Shown: positions 18,026 through 28,209, counted from the first letter of the stretch. The stretch: DNA of 54,336 nt from an uncultured Clostridia bacterium (GCA_944392445.1 CALXWT010000004.1:1-54336); one strand, 5' to 3'. The notes: generated by a model not told the origin, from the sequence alone. A program made the numbers and translations.

Positions 18026-19284
18026 TGTAATTGCTCCTCCTTTATTACCTCTTCTACTACTCTCTTACTTGCATTGCCATCATCTAAATAGTTATATTTT
18101 TCATTGAATTTTTTATACTTTTCGTCATATTTAAAATCTTTTGCAATTCTTTCTATTTCTTCTTCTAATTCTTCTTGTGTTTCCGTTATTTTTCCTGGTA
18201 GTTCTGCTAAATCTATGTAAAATCCATTTGATTTATCTCTATAATGTTCTAAATCATACATATAAAATATCATTGGTCTTTTTAAATTAGCATAATCGAA
18301 AAATACACTTGAATAATCTGTTATTAATAAATCTGTTATAATATATAACTCGTTTATATCATCTATCTTAGACACATCATAAACAAATCCTTTATATTTT
18401 TCAAAATCAAATACATTCGCTATAAAATAATGCGGTCTAAACAGAACTATATACTCGTTTCCAAATTTTTCTCTTAAATGTTCAAAATCTATTTCTTCCT
18501 TATATGTATAACCTACTCCTGTTTCGTGTTGATTAGATCTATAAGTTGGTGCATAAAGTATTATTTTTCTTTTTTCATTTTCTATGCCTAGTTTTTCCTT
18601 TATTTTGCTTACATCAGCATCTGTATAGTTAAATAGGAAGTCATTTCTAGGATATCCTTTTTCAACTATTATATTTTCCTTTCCTATTTCCTTTAAATTC
18701 CAAGCTGAAATAAATTTTTCACTAGCAAATTTTGATGGTGATAGGAAGTAACTAAATTTTGATGCCTCTATTTTATATCTTTTTTTCATGCCTTTCATAG
18801 TATTCAAAATATTATCAAAATGTATTAAATCGCATCCAAGCCTCTTAAGAGGTGTTCCATGCCAACATTGAATAAACACTTGTTCTTTCTTTGGGTATAA
18901 ATAATCAGGAATCTTATAATTAAATATCCAATATTTAGCTGTAGCTAAATATTTCTTATATTGTTTAGAATCCATGTTTACTAGATATGTATTTTTATTT
19001 TTACTTAGTTCTTCATGTTGATTTATGTCTTTAAAAGCCCATATATATTTAAACTCTTTAAACTTTTCATCTTTTATCATATATTCATATATTGCTTTTG
19101 GACTACAAGAATATGACTTTCCATTAAAAGAGCAAAATATAATTATTTTGTTATCTATTTTTACTCCTAATGTTGTAATCTTATAGCTAATCTTCTTTAA
19201 TAAGTTAAGAGTTTTCCTTAATATGTTTCTTACAATTACACTCTTTTCTGATAATTTTAGTGCTATTTTTTTTAAACTTTTCAT
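18022..19284 (-). CDS. CDP-polyol phosphotransferase (TagF/TarL-like)
   Basis: 420 residues, the size of a single-domain teichoic acid polymerase or primase. Diagnostic blocks: FIQCWHGTPLKRLG (near residue 150), ILYAPTYRSN, LFRPHYFI and LLITDYSSVFFDYANLKRP (near 330). The two histidines in WHG and RPH are those used in the CDP-glycerol glycerophosphotransferase family. The N-terminus is basic and amphipathic, consistent with peripheral membrane binding. It overlaps the cytidylyltransferase gene by four bases, so the pair may make and use the same CDP-polyol. Confidence 0.88.
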   Translation of the reverse strand: MKSLKKIALKLSEKSVIVRNILRKTLNLLKKISYKITTLGVKIDNKIIIFCSFNGKSYSCSPKAIYEYMIKDEKFKEFKYIWAFKDINQHEELSKNKNTYLVNMDSKQYKKYLATAKYWIFNYKIPDYLYPKKEQVFIQCWHGTPLKRLGCDLIHFDNILNTMKGMKKRYKIEASKFSYFLSPSKFASEKFISAWNLKEIGKENIIVEKGYPRNDFLFNYTDADVSKIKEKLGIENEKRKIILYAPTYRSNQHETGVGYTYKEEIDFEHLREKFGNEYIVLFRPHYFIANVFDFEKYKGFVYDVSKIDDINELYIITDLLITDYSSVFFDYANLKRPMIFYMYDLEHYRDKSNGFYIDLAELPGKITETQEELEEEIERIAKDFKYDEKYKKFNEKYNYLDDGNASKRVVEEVIKEEQLQ

Positions 19285-20928
19285 TTATTTCACCTTTTTT
19301 ATTATCTTGTCTTTCTGTAAGCATTCTACTAATCTTTCTGTATTCTTGTTATCATGAAATTCTACTATTTTTCTATACTTTTTAATATATTCCTCTTTTT
19401 GTTTCTGCTTATATAAATCATTTACATTTTGTGTAAGTTCTTCTTTTTTATAGCATACTGGTCCAAATGCATTATTATCATTTAGCATTAAATGGCCATT
19501 ATATTGTTCCATACAAAAGTCTTTCTCTTTCCACCAGAATATTACATTGGCTCCTCTATAAAATGCATCATACGCAATAGATGAATAGTCCGTTATAAGT
19601 ATATCAGTTTTTCTTAATATCTCGTCATAAGATTTATTTTTTATTATATATTTATTTAATGGTGTATTTTTTATATTGTTAATTACCAGTGGATGTGGCA
19701 AAAGCACTATTTTATTTTTATATTTTTTAGGAATAGATTCAATGATTTCTTCTAGCATTTTATAGTATGGAGCATCTTTTGCATCTACTCTAAGCAAATT
19801 AAATTCCCATGGTCTCCAGGTAGGCATTATCACTATTTTATCTGCGTTTTTATATCTTATACTTTTATCAAATTTCGGAAGACCTGTTACATAAAAATCT
19901 TTTTCCTCATAGTCACCACCAAGTTCGATAAAATGCTTTTCTTCCTCCTTAGAAGAAACAATAATTTTAGCATTTCTTGGCATTCCACCACCTTTTCTAA
20001 AAAAGCTCCTTCCATCAGAATCTAAAGATACCATATACATTACTCCATGTTGAAGAAATACATAATTAAATTTGTTACTATATATTCTTTTTGTGGAATG
20101 TCTATTGGCTGTTCTGAGCTCAATTGCATGTCCAGGAGATTCTGTTCCTATCAAAGTTTTTGCAATAAAGAAATACAAATAATGTCTAAAACTATATTTA
20201 TATACTAAGTGTTTTTTATATTTATCATTAATATTTTTAATTTTTTCATTATCTTTATTTATAATATAATAGATATTTTTATATCCTAAATCTATTAATT
20301 TTTCATATAAAACGGATGCACTTTCTTCATATCTACTAGAATTCTTTTCATACATTATAATCTTATTTTTAGGTATTATTTTAGAAAATAAAAATGCTAA
20401 ATTTATTTTTATTTGTTCTTTTGGATAATCTGTTTTGTTTATATTTCTTACAGTTATCATTACTCTATTTTTAGCACTTTGCCTTACATATACTGATGTG
20501 TTTTTATCTTTTAATATTTTGGCTCTACTAGTATAGTAATTGTTAACATTGCTAAATAAATTGTACCTTAACGATCTTTTCAATACTATTTCTCCATCTT
20601 TTTTGTAAATAAAGAATGGCTTATTATGTATATTCCCAGTAAGTAATTTTTCTATTGGTATTTTTATAATATAAAAATTCGAAAGTATTGCTAGTCCTCT
20701 AATCACCTTGATTCGTTTAAATGGGAATTTAATATCAAATTCTTCCTCATTTATTAATAATTTTAATTTATCCCTATCTATATTTTCTTTTCTATCTCTT
20801 ATAGATAAAAAGCCTACTAAAATTATATTTTCATTCGTTATTATTGTTTTTACTCGTATATTTATTATATTAACTTTCACTCTTGTTCCCTCTTTTAATA
20901 GTTTTTTAAATTCTATAACAAATCCCAC
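19285..20928 (-). CDS. CDP-glycerol glycerophosphotransferase-like protein with beta-rich N-terminal extension
   Basis: 547 residues. The first 170 residues are strand-rich (KVNIINIRVKTIITNENII) with no motif I recognise. The C-terminal 350 residues are the transferase domain: YVFLQHGVMYMV, IVIMPTWRPWEF, LLPHPLV and ILITDYSSIAYDAFYRGA. The usual WHG is QHG here. It starts directly after the previous stop (19285 touches 19284), typical of an operon. It is probably another polymer-extending or linkage enzyme. AACAAGAGGGAAC-like purine-rich sequence precedes the start, but the ribosome site is not strong. Confidence 0.8.
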   Translation of the reverse strand: MGFVIEFKKLLKEGTRVKVNIINIRVKTIITNENIILVGFLSIRDRKENIDRDKLKLLINEEEFDIKFPFKRIKVIRGLAILSNFYIIKIPIEKLLTGNIHNKPFFIYKKDGEIVLKRSLRYNLFSNVNNYYTSRAKILKDKNTSVYVRQSAKNRVMITVRNINKTDYPKEQIKINLAFLFSKIIPKNKIIMYEKNSSRYEESASVLYEKLIDLGYKNIYYIINKDNEKIKNINDKYKKHLVYKYSFRHYLYFFIAKTLIGTESPGHAIELRTANRHSTKRIYSNKFNYVFLQHGVMYMVSLDSDGRSFFRKGGGMPRNAKIIVSSKEEEKHFIELGGDYEEKDFYVTGLPKFDKSIRYKNADKIVIMPTWRPWEFNLLRVDAKDAPYYKMLEEIIESIPKKYKNKIVLLPHPLVINNIKNTPLNKYIIKNKSYDEILRKTDILITDYSSIAYDAFYRGANVIFWWKEKDFCMEQYNGHLMLNDNNAFGPVCYKKEELTQNVNDLYKQKQKEEYIKKYRKIVEFHDNKNTERLVECLQKDKIIKKVK

Positions 20929-20965
20929 TCTTTTTCAACCTTTTTTCGACCAATAAGATACTTCC

Positions 20966-21904
20966 TTAATCATTTTTATGCTTCATCATATTAATTTGAT
21001 TAACTAATATTTCAAATATTTGTTTATTTTTTTTAACAATTACTTGTAATATAATACTAGTTGTAGTTAGCAATAAACATATTACTAATAATATACATGC
21101 TACTATTAATGTTGGGAATCTTGGTACAAGCCCAGTATTCATATACTCTACAAATACTGGAATTGCTAAGATGGCTGCAATTATAAAAATCAATAAAGAT
21201 ATTATATTAAAGAAAAGTCCTGGCTTGTATTCTTTAAATAAAGTTGCAATCGTTTTTATTACTTTTACTCCATCTTTATACGTATTTAATTTCGATACAC
21301 TTCCTGCTGGTCTATCTCTATATTGCACCGGTATTTCTTTTAAAGTAAAATTCTTATCAATGGCATGTATAGTCATTTCTGTTTCTATTTCAAAACCTTT
21401 TGAAAGCACAGGGTAACTTTTAGCGAATTGATAACTAAATGCTCTATATCCTGTCATTATATCATTTATTTTGCTTCTAAATATTGTGTTTATAGACCAT
21501 CTTACTATTCTATTTCCAAAATTATGAAATGCTCTTTTATTTTCTGTAAAATATGTTGAAGATAATCTATCTCCTATTACCATATCTACATTATCATTAA
21601 GCACATAATTGCACATTTCTCTAGCACTTTCTGCTGGATACGTGTCATCTCCATCTATCATAAGATAGCAGTCAGCTTCTATTTCACGAAACATACTTCT
21701 AATAACATTTCCTTTTCCCTGCTTTCTTTCATATCTTACTATAGCTCCAGCCTTTCTTGCTATCTCATCTGTTCCATCTGTTGAATTATTATCATACACA
21801 TAAATATCTGCTTCTGGTAAAGCATTTTTATAATCTTTTACTACTTTCTCTATTGTTTTACTTTCATTATAACAAGGTATTAGTACTGCAATTTTACTTT
21901 TCAT
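20966..21904 (-). CDS. GT2 family glycosyltransferase with C-terminal membrane helices (DPM1/GtrB-like)
   Basis: 312 residues from the ATG at 21904; GGATAAAG lies just before it, and an earlier TTG start at 21916 is possible. Residues 1-220 are a GT-A domain: AVLIPCYNESKTIEKVV, then CYLMIDGDDTYP carrying the DxD metal site, and MTGYRAFS. Residues 235-295 form two membrane helices. Such proteins move a sugar from a nucleotide donor to a polyprenyl phosphate on the inner leaflet, so the sugar can be flipped and used outside by GT-C enzymes. The large polytopic protein at 21931 is a possible user of that lipid-linked sugar. Confidence 0.9.
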   Translation of the reverse strand: MKSKIAVLIPCYNESKTIEKVVKDYKNALPEADIYVYDNNSTDGTDEIARKAGAIVRYERKQGKGNVIRSMFREIEADCYLMIDGDDTYPAESAREMCNYVLNDNVDMVIGDRLSSTYFTENKRAFHNFGNRIVRWSINTIFRSKINDIMTGYRAFSYQFAKSYPVLSKGFEIETEMTIHAIDKNFTLKEIPVQYRDRPAGSVSKLNTYKDGVKVIKTIATLFKEYKPGLFFNIISLLIFIIAAILAIPVFVEYMNTGLVPRFPTLIVACILLVICLLLTTTSIILQVIVKKNKQIFEILVNQINMMKHKND

Positions 21905-21930
21905 CTTTATCCACAAATTCCTTTCAAAAA

Positions 21931-23895
21931 CTATTTTTCTATTTTTTCTTCTACATTTTTATCTTCTTGCTTTTGTTTTAATATATCAATAAATATTGCT
22001 ACTGTAAGTGGCATTCCAAAAATAAATGATATTGAATATCTATAAGCCGCATTTACTGGCGATAATATACATACTAGTATAATTGATATAAATGGTAGCA
22101 AATAAATGATATATCTATTTTTCTTTGAATATATTAAATAAACAAATATTATCATTATGAGCCATACATTAAATGCAATGTTCATTGTCCATGAAATTCC
22201 AGGGAATTTTGTTATTATTGATGCTATGCCTTTAATGAAATGTCGTTCACCTTGAAGCTCATCAATATATCCATAATCAAAGTTTTCAATTTCATTTATA
22301 TCTTCAATACTGTTAACCATGTAATAGTTATATTGTCTTAAATTTGTTTCTGGGTAGAAATATCCATATACATTATTCATTGTAGCTTGTATATAAGTAG
22401 TTGGATGCTTTAAAAACTGTGCAAACCATACTTTAAAATAATTTATTAAATCTTCTGTAGTTGCATCTTTGTTATAATCTCTTTTTACTGGGTCTGATAA
22501 AAGAGGGTCATATCTTTCTGCTAATGTATCATAGTCCAATATTTTATCTATTATTTGTTTTTCTTCTTCTGTTACTTCGTCCCCATGTTCTTTCACATAT
22601 CTTGCTGTTTGTTGAAATGGAACAGATAGCATTTCTCTAATCCCAGAATTCGGTATTTTAAATAACGGTAATATAACCGATATAATTAACTGATATATAA
22701 TAAGGACTGTGATTGAACTTATTAGTATTTGCTTTCTATTTAATTTATCTATAATTGCAACAAAAGGAAGTGATAATACAATAGCATAAATTCCGTTATT
22801 TCTAAATAAGCATACTAGCAAACTTAAAATTATTATTCCTATGCAACTCTTTATCGTTAATTTTTTATTATTACTGCTTTTTATCAATTCATAAAGTCGA
22901 ATAACATATAATATTATTAAGCTTGCAAAAATAACGTCTTTATTTACTTGTACCGAACATACTGCAATTGTTGGTGATAATGCAAATAAAAGTAGTGAAA
23001 GCACTTTTATCCAATATGGTACTTTTAGTTTTTTCATAAAATTAATAATGTTAGCCAGAGCTATACCTAAAAGTATGTATTGCATTAAGGTAAAAATAAA
23101 TATACCAAAATTAACATTTCCTATTGCCAATCCTAATTTTGCACACAAACCTATTCCAATAGTGTGTAATACAGGATGATGATTTGTAATTTTTACGTTT
23201 TCATCTATTAATTTAGTAGAATTAGAAGCACTCCATTCAGGAATATCATATCCCAAGAATTGTTTAACTTGATTAGACTGATCCGCACCTAATATTCCAG
23301 GATAATATGCTATTAGGTATGGCAACCAGCAAATCAATATAATCACAAGTGGCATAATAAAAGAATGCTTTATAAATATAAAGTTGTATACTTTATTGGT
23401 TGTTTCTTTTAACTTGCTTGTACTTATTTTAGGAAATAAAATATCAAACAAATAATTTATTATTGCCCTAAATAAAATGTAATATCCTATAAAAACAATG
23501 GTTGCCTTAAATAATTGAAATGTATTTTCAAATATCATGTCCCAACTATTTATTTTGTAATAACTATATCCAAATACCATAAAAAATGAAAATAATAATG
23601 CTAAAATTACTTTAAAGACTTTCTTGCCTTGCTTTTCAATATCATCTCTAAAAAAAGCTTTTTTGAAAAACATAATAAGTAAAGCAAATAATAAAAAGCT
23701 TTTGAATATATCTTTGTCTATTGAATAATCAAATTTAAAAAGTAATTTTACAAAATAGTTAGTTTTACTAGTTATTTCGCTAATATCACTATTATTTACA
23801 ATATCTAATTTTAAACTAAAAGCAATTGTTACAAATAGTGCAAGTAAAACTATTATTATTTTTCTACTATTTTCTGTTTTTAACTTTTCTAGCAT
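21931..23895 (-). CDS. large polytopic membrane protein, possibly a GT-C-type glycosyltransferase
   Basis: 654 residues with about 12-13 hydrophobic segments, a long loop around residues 225-250 (ITNHHPVLHTIG) and a large extracytoplasmic region around 410-560. The first long loop after an early helix pair contains ADQSNQVKQFLGYD, an acidic position like the catalytic loop of lipid-linked sugar transferases. It resembles the DUF6020-type clostridial membrane proteins, by my recollection only. Its position after a DPM1-like gene suggests a role in adding sugars outside the cell. It is not a Wzx/Wzy I can identify with confidence. Confidence 0.65.
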   Translation of the reverse strand: MLEKLKTENSRKIIIVLLALFVTIAFSLKLDIVNNSDISEITSKTNYFVKLLFKFDYSIDKDIFKSFLLFALLIMFFKKAFFRDDIEKQGKKVFKVILALLFSFFMVFGYSYYKINSWDMIFENTFQLFKATIVFIGYYILFRAIINYLFDILFPKISTSKLKETTNKVYNFIFIKHSFIMPLVIILICWLPYLIAYYPGILGADQSNQVKQFLGYDIPEWSASNSTKLIDENVKITNHHPVLHTIGIGLCAKLGLAIGNVNFGIFIFTLMQYILLGIALANIINFMKKLKVPYWIKVLSLLLFALSPTIAVCSVQVNKDVIFASLIILYVIRLYELIKSSNNKKLTIKSCIGIIILSLLVCLFRNNGIYAIVLSLPFVAIIDKLNRKQILISSITVLIIYQLIISVILPLFKIPNSGIREMLSVPFQQTARYVKEHGDEVTEEEKQIIDKILDYDTLAERYDPLLSDPVKRDYNKDATTEDLINYFKVWFAQFLKHPTTYIQATMNNVYGYFYPETNLRQYNYYMVNSIEDINEIENFDYGYIDELQGERHFIKGIASIITKFPGISWTMNIAFNVWLIMIIFVYLIYSKKNRYIIYLLPFISIILVCILSPVNAAYRYSISFIFGMPLTVAIFIDILKQKQEDKNVEEKIEK

Positions 23896-23941
23896 TTTTA
23901 TGTCTCCTTTGAGTTGTTGTCTTAGCTCTGTTTTATTGTTT

Positions 23942-25075
23942 CTATAACAATTTCCTTACATACTCCACAATTCTCATTGTGTTCTTTGTATCTGCTGTTT
24001 GTACATATTTTTCTTTAAATCTTCTTAATTCTTCATAATCATATTTATCATTTTCTATTTTATCTATAATATCATTTATTTGCGTGAAAGTACTATTTTT
24101 CATTTCTTCTTGTAAATTTATGTTTAGTCCTCGTGTGTCTTTGTATTCATCTATATCATATAAATAGAAAAATAATGGTTTGTCCAATGTAGCTGCTTCA
24201 AATGCCACTGCAGAATAGTCTGTAATTACATAATCAGCAACTTTTATCAATTCTGATGTAGAATATTTCTTATCAATTATGTAATCATTTCCTACCTCAT
24301 TTTTATCTAACGGATGTAAACGTATTATTAGATTGTATTTTTCTACATCAACACTATTTATTATTTTATTTACATCTGTTACTTTATCTTTTCTAAATGT
24401 TGGTACATATACGATGTTTTTCTTTTCTTTTAGCTTTGGATATTCCTCATAAAGTTTATCTATTTTTTGATTTATTTCATTGTTTTTTTCTAAAATGTAA
24501 TCTATTCTAGGCATTCCTAACACTTTTATTTTTTCTATATCCGTATTAAAAGCTTCAGAAAATATTTTTCTTGTTGCTTCACTTGTACAAGTTACCATAT
24601 TATAATTTGCATGCATCTTCATTATTTTTGCTATTTTTTCATTGCTTCCCTCTTCTTTTCCCAACACTTGATATCCAAATTTCTTTATTGCTCCCATTGC
24701 ATGCCAAATTTGAATTATTTCCAAATTTCTTTTATGTTTTAATGCACTTATTGCTATATTATATCCATCTATGATACATATTTTTGAGGTAGCTATATGA
24801 TACAAGCATTTTATCATATAAAAGCAATATTTTATTTTACCAAAAAATGTTTTTGGAATCATTTTGCATAAAATTTTAATTTCTATGTTAGTATTGTTGT
24901 CTTTTGACATTTCTATTTCTTCCTTAAGTAGCCTAAAGTCAAGGTTTATATTGTTTGATTGTCTACTAAGCATTGTTACTTTATTTTTTTGTCTTGCAAA
25001 TAGTTTTATAAAAAAATATATAATATTTAAACCTATTTTTGCTATATAAAGTATTGGTATTAGTATAAGATTCAT
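23942..25075 (-). CDS. CDP-glycerol glycerophosphotransferase (TagB-like)
   Basis: 377 residues, about the length of TagB primases. Conserved blocks are EIIQIWHAMGAIKKFG (WHG replaced by WHA), IVYVPTFRKD, IIRLHPLD and YVITDYSAVAFEAATLDKP. The first 22 residues are hydrophobic (LILIPILYIAKIGLNIIYFF) and would hold it at the membrane, as in TagB. TagB adds the first glycerol phosphate to the undecaprenyl-linked disaccharide. This is the first gene in transcription order of the minus-strand cluster, which fits a priming role but does not prove it. Confidence 0.82.
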   Translation of the reverse strand: MNLILIPILYIAKIGLNIIYFFIKLFARQKNKVTMLSRQSNNINLDFRLLKEEIEMSKDNNTNIEIKILCKMIPKTFFGKIKYCFYMIKCLYHIATSKICIIDGYNIAISALKHKRNLEIIQIWHAMGAIKKFGYQVLGKEEGSNEKIAKIMKMHANYNMVTCTSEATRKIFSEAFNTDIEKIKVLGMPRIDYILEKNNEINQKIDKLYEEYPKLKEKKNIVYVPTFRKDKVTDVNKIINSVDVEKYNLIIRLHPLDKNEVGNDYIIDKKYSTSELIKVADYVITDYSAVAFEAATLDKPLFFYLYDIDEYKDTRGLNINLQEEMKNSTFTQINDIIDKIENDKYDYEELRRFKEKYVQTADTKNTMRIVEYVRKLL

Positions 25076-25145
25076 TATTACTATATTCCCTTCTTTTTAT
25101 GTTGAATTAGGCAGATTTATTCTTGTTCTACTAAATAGAATAACT

Positions 25146-26000
25146 TTATCTCCTTTTTCTTCTTTGAATATGGTATGCTACTTCTTCTAATATACAATCT
25201 GGCACAACTTTAGAAAAAAATCTAACACTTTTATTTAATATTCCTGGTACTATTATTAATTTTCCTTTTAAAGCTTTATCTATTCCATATTTTGCCACTT
25301 TTTCACTAGGCATACTTGGAGCTTTGAATACCACATTTGCTACATTATTAAAGTTTGTATCTACAGGTCCTGGACATAAAATACTTATTTTAACTTTAGA
25401 TTTTTCTTTCTTTAATTCTTTGTTTATAGCTCTTGACAATCTTATTACATAAGCCTTTGATGCATAATATGTTGCCATAAGTGGACCTGGCTCCATTCCA
25501 GCTATTGATGCAACATTTAATATATGTCCACTATTTCTTTTTATCATATCCTTCAAATATAGTTTTGTTAAGATGTGCAATGCAGTTATATTTGTATTTA
25601 TTAAATTTATTTCTTTTTCTAAATCTGTTTTGCTAAATTCACCAAACACACCAAATCCTGCATTATTTACAAGTAAATCCACTTGTATGTTTTTTGTTTC
25701 TTCGTAAATTTCCATACAGTTTTCTTTATTGCTTAAGTCTTTTGAGATTACTATTATCTCTTGCTTTTCCTTGTTCTTTTCTTCGTAGTTACTATTATTA
25801 CTATTGTTATTATTAGACTTGTTATCTTTTTTTATACTATTCTTGTTTACATTTACACTATCTTTTTCTAAGTTACTTTTTAATTCTTCTAACTTAGTTT
25901 TATCTCTGGCTACAATTATTAAGCTATAGCCTAATTTATACAAATATCTTGCGACATCTCTTCCTATTCCAGAAGATGCTCCTGTAACTAAAGCCCACAT
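25146..26000 (-). CDS. short-chain dehydrogenase/reductase with Asn-rich insertion
   Basis: 284 residues. Classical SDR features: cofactor loop TGASSGIG (residues 6-13), LVNNAGFG, the serine in VASIAGM and YYASK catalytic motif. An insertion of about 25 residues rich in Asn, Ser and Lys follows the second helix (near residues 50-78), where the domain normally continues straight to strand C (IIVISKDLS). The DNA there is a run of ATT/ACT-type triplets, probably grown by slippage. The enzyme resembles DltE/YqjQ-like SDRs of unknown substrate. It is separated from the glycopolymer cluster by 70 bases on the same strand. Confidence 0.85.
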   Translation of the reverse strand: MWALVTGASSGIGRDVARYLYKLGYSLIIVARDKTKLEELKSNLEKDSVNVNKNSIKKDNKSNNNNSNNSNYEEKNKEKQEIIVISKDLSNKENCMEIYEETKNIQVDLLVNNAGFGVFGEFSKTDLEKEINLINTNITALHILTKLYLKDMIKRNSGHILNVASIAGMEPGPLMATYYASKAYVIRLSRAINKELKKEKSKVKISILCPGPVDTNFNNVANVVFKAPSMPSEKVAKYGIDKALKGKLIIVPGILNKSVRFFSKVVPDCILEEVAYHIQRRKRR

Positions 26001-26233
26001 TTTTTAACCTCTTTATATTTTATTATTTATTGTTATAAAGCAAAAACTGTTATTCTGCCCTTTTTAGCTTTTATTAACATTTCTAAAGCACATTATTATA
26101 ATATAATGTACAAAAAAATTAAAATTTATACAAACTATATCATATTTCTATTTATTTATCAATACATATCTTAATATAGCTCATACCCTAAATAAGGTTA
26201 AGTTCTTATAAAATTCATATTTCGTCTAAAATC

Positions 26234-26262
26234 TTGTGTTTTTTTGTCAATTACTGTATAAT
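26234..26262 (+). promoter_or_regulatory. promoter of the GT4-PlsC pair
   Basis: TTGTGT 26234-26239, 17-bp spacer, perfect TATAAT 26257-26262. The 345-base gap 26001-26345 holds this promoter and AT-rich sequence; I see no RNA gene or other structure in it. Confidence 0.7.
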
Positions 26263-26345
26263 ATTAGTGTTAACTATTGAAGATTTTTCAGCTTAATTTT
26301 ATAGAGTTTATGAACAATATACTTAAAGGAGAAATAAATATTTTT

Positions 26346-27476
26346 ATGAAAATATTAATTGTTATAGATCAATTTGATAATTCTAATAATGGTACAACAG
26401 TTTCTGCAAGAAGGTTTGTAAAAGGTCTGCAAGATGCTGGTAACGAAGTTTATGTTATAAGTACAGGCGATAAAAAAGATGAGTACAAATTTAATTTAAA
26501 GGAGCTTCCTTTGCCTCCAGGTATATCTCATCTTATAAAGTCTCAGGGGATGAGTTTTGCTATTCCTAATACAGAACTTTTGGAAAAGGCAATTTCTAGT
26601 GTTGATGTAGTGCATTTTTATATGCCTTTTTGGTTATCTAAAGTTGGACTTAAAATTTGTGAAAAGCTAAATATTCCACATACAACAGCCTTTCACGTTC
26701 AACCAGAAAATATTACCTATTCTATTGGACTTGGTACTAAAACCAAAGTTAATGATATGATTTATTCTCATTATAGAGATTCATTTTTTAACAAGTTTAA
26801 TCATATACATTGTCCAAGTGAGTTTATAGCAAATGAATTAAGAGCACATGGATATACTGCTAAGCTCCACGTTATTTCTAATGGTGTAGATGACGATTTT
26901 AAATATTATAATAAGAAAAAATTACCAGAATTTAAAGATAAATTTGTGATTACAATGATAGGAAGGTACTCTAAAGAAAAAAGACAAGATGTTTTAATTG
27001 ATGCTATTCTAAAATCTAAATATTCAAATAAAATTCAACTAGTGCTTGCTGGGAAAGGTCCTGAGGAAGAGAAATATAGAAAATTAGGTGAAAAGCTTCC
27101 AATATCACCTATAATGCAGTTTTACGATAAAGAAAATTTAATAAAATTACTTACATCTACAGATTTATATGTTCATAGTGCAGATGCTGAAATTGAAGCT
27201 ATCTCTTGTATTGAAGCATTTGCTTGTGGTAATGTTCCAATAATTGCTAATAGTAAAAATTCTGCTACAAAGCAATTTGCATTAGTGCCGGAGAGCTTAT
27301 TTAAAGCTGGGGATAGCAGTGATTTAGCAAATAAAATAGATTTTTGGATTGATAATGAAACATATAGAAAAGAGATGGAAATAAAATATTCTCAAAGTGC
27401 TGAAAAATACAGATTAAAAGATAGTATAAAGAAAATGGAGGAGATGTTTGAAGATGCAATTAGAGAATGTAAATAA
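26346..27476 (+). CDS. GT4 glycosyltransferase (diacylglycerol glucosyltransferase-like)
   Basis: 376 residues from the ATG at 26346 (MKILIVIDQFDNSNNGTTVS). AAAGGAG is about 14 bases upstream, so a slightly earlier non-ATG start is possible. It has a GT-B fold: the glycine-rich N-terminal loop, ISNGVDDDF, MIGRYSKEKRQDVLIDAI and EIEAISCIEAFACGNVPII with the EX7E motif. The sequence style is that of bacterial 1,2-diacylglycerol 3-glucosyltransferases, which make glycolipid anchors. The gene is coupled to a lysophospholipid acyltransferase-like gene, which fits a lipid role. Donor and acceptor remain unproved. Confidence 0.85.
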   Translation: MKILIVIDQFDNSNNGTTVSARRFVKGLQDAGNEVYVISTGDKKDEYKFNLKELPLPPGISHLIKSQGMSFAIPNTELLEKAISSVDVVHFYMPFWLSKVGLKICEKLNIPHTTAFHVQPENITYSIGLGTKTKVNDMIYSHYRDSFFNKFNHIHCPSEFIANELRAHGYTAKLHVISNGVDDDFKYYNKKKLPEFKDKFVITMIGRYSKEKRQDVLIDAILKSKYSNKIQLVLAGKGPEEEKYRKLGEKLPISPIMQFYDKENLIKLLTSTDLYVHSADAEIEAISCIEAFACGNVPIIANSKNSATKQFALVPESLFKAGDSSDLANKIDFWIDNETYRKEMEIKYSQSAEKYRLKDSIKKMEEMFEDAIRECK

Positions 27477-28209
27477 AAAGGAAGAAGAAAATATTCCCGA
27501 AGATTCACACGTATTGCATTTCTGGCAACCTTGTAAATTTGAAATTGATGAGGATTTTGATTTCGTAAATGATAATTTTATATTTAATACTTTTTCTGAC
27601 TTACTTTACCTTATCGCTTATCCTCTTTTAACTATTATTAATAAATTCTTTTTTGGATTTAAAATAGAAGGTAAAGAAAATTTAGAAAACATTGACTGTG
27701 GTAAAGTTACAGTTTCCAACCACGTTCACCCAATGGATTGTACAATGGTTGGTCTTGCAAATGCGCCAAAGAAAACTTTTTATACTTCATTAGAAAACAA
27801 CTTTAAAATACCAGTGGTACGTAAAATTATAAAATTGCTAAATACAGTTCCAATTCCTAATGATATTAAATATACTAAAAATTTTATGAATTCGATAGAC
27901 AATCTTTTAAAAGACATTAAAACTGTACACTTTTATCCTGAAGGCTCATTATGGCCATATTATACTAAAATAAGACATTTTAAAAATGGAGCATTTGATT
28001 TTGCAGTAAGAAATAATGTTCCTGTTGTGCCAATGGTTTTTAAATTTAATAAATCTAAAAAAATATCTAACATTATAAAAACCAGAACTACAATTACTTT
28101 AGTTATAAAAGAGCCTATTTACCCTAACAAATTGCTTTCTAAAAAAGAATCAATCTTAGATTTAAAAGAAAGAGTTTACAACACTATGCGTGAGGAAATT
28201 GCAGAATAA
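27454..28209 (+). CDS. 1-acyl-glycerol-3-phosphate acyltransferase-like protein (PlsC family)
   Basis: 251 residues from the ATG at 27454, which has GGAGGAG ten bases upstream; this start overlaps the GT4 gene by 23 bases. The acyltransferase motif I is NHVHPMDC (HX4D type), and motif III is FYPEGSLWPY. A hydrophobic segment near residues 45-65 would place it at the membrane. Family members acylate lysophosphatidic acid or related lipids. Overlap with the glycosyltransferase gene suggests coordinated production, perhaps of a glycolipid. The stop codon lies inside a long perfect inverted repeat (28201-28255). Confidence 0.85.
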   Translation: MQLENVNKKEEENIPEDSHVLHFWQPCKFEIDEDFDFVNDNFIFNTFSDLLYLIAYPLLTIINKFFFGFKIEGKENLENIDCGKVTVSNHVHPMDCTMVGLANAPKKTFYTSLENNFKIPVVRKIIKLLNTVPIPNDIKYTKNFMNSIDNLLKDIKTVHFYPEGSLWPYYTKIRHFKNGAFDFAVRNNVPVVPMVFKFNKSKKISNIIKTRTTITLVIKEPIYPNKLLSKKESILDLKERVYNTMREEIAE

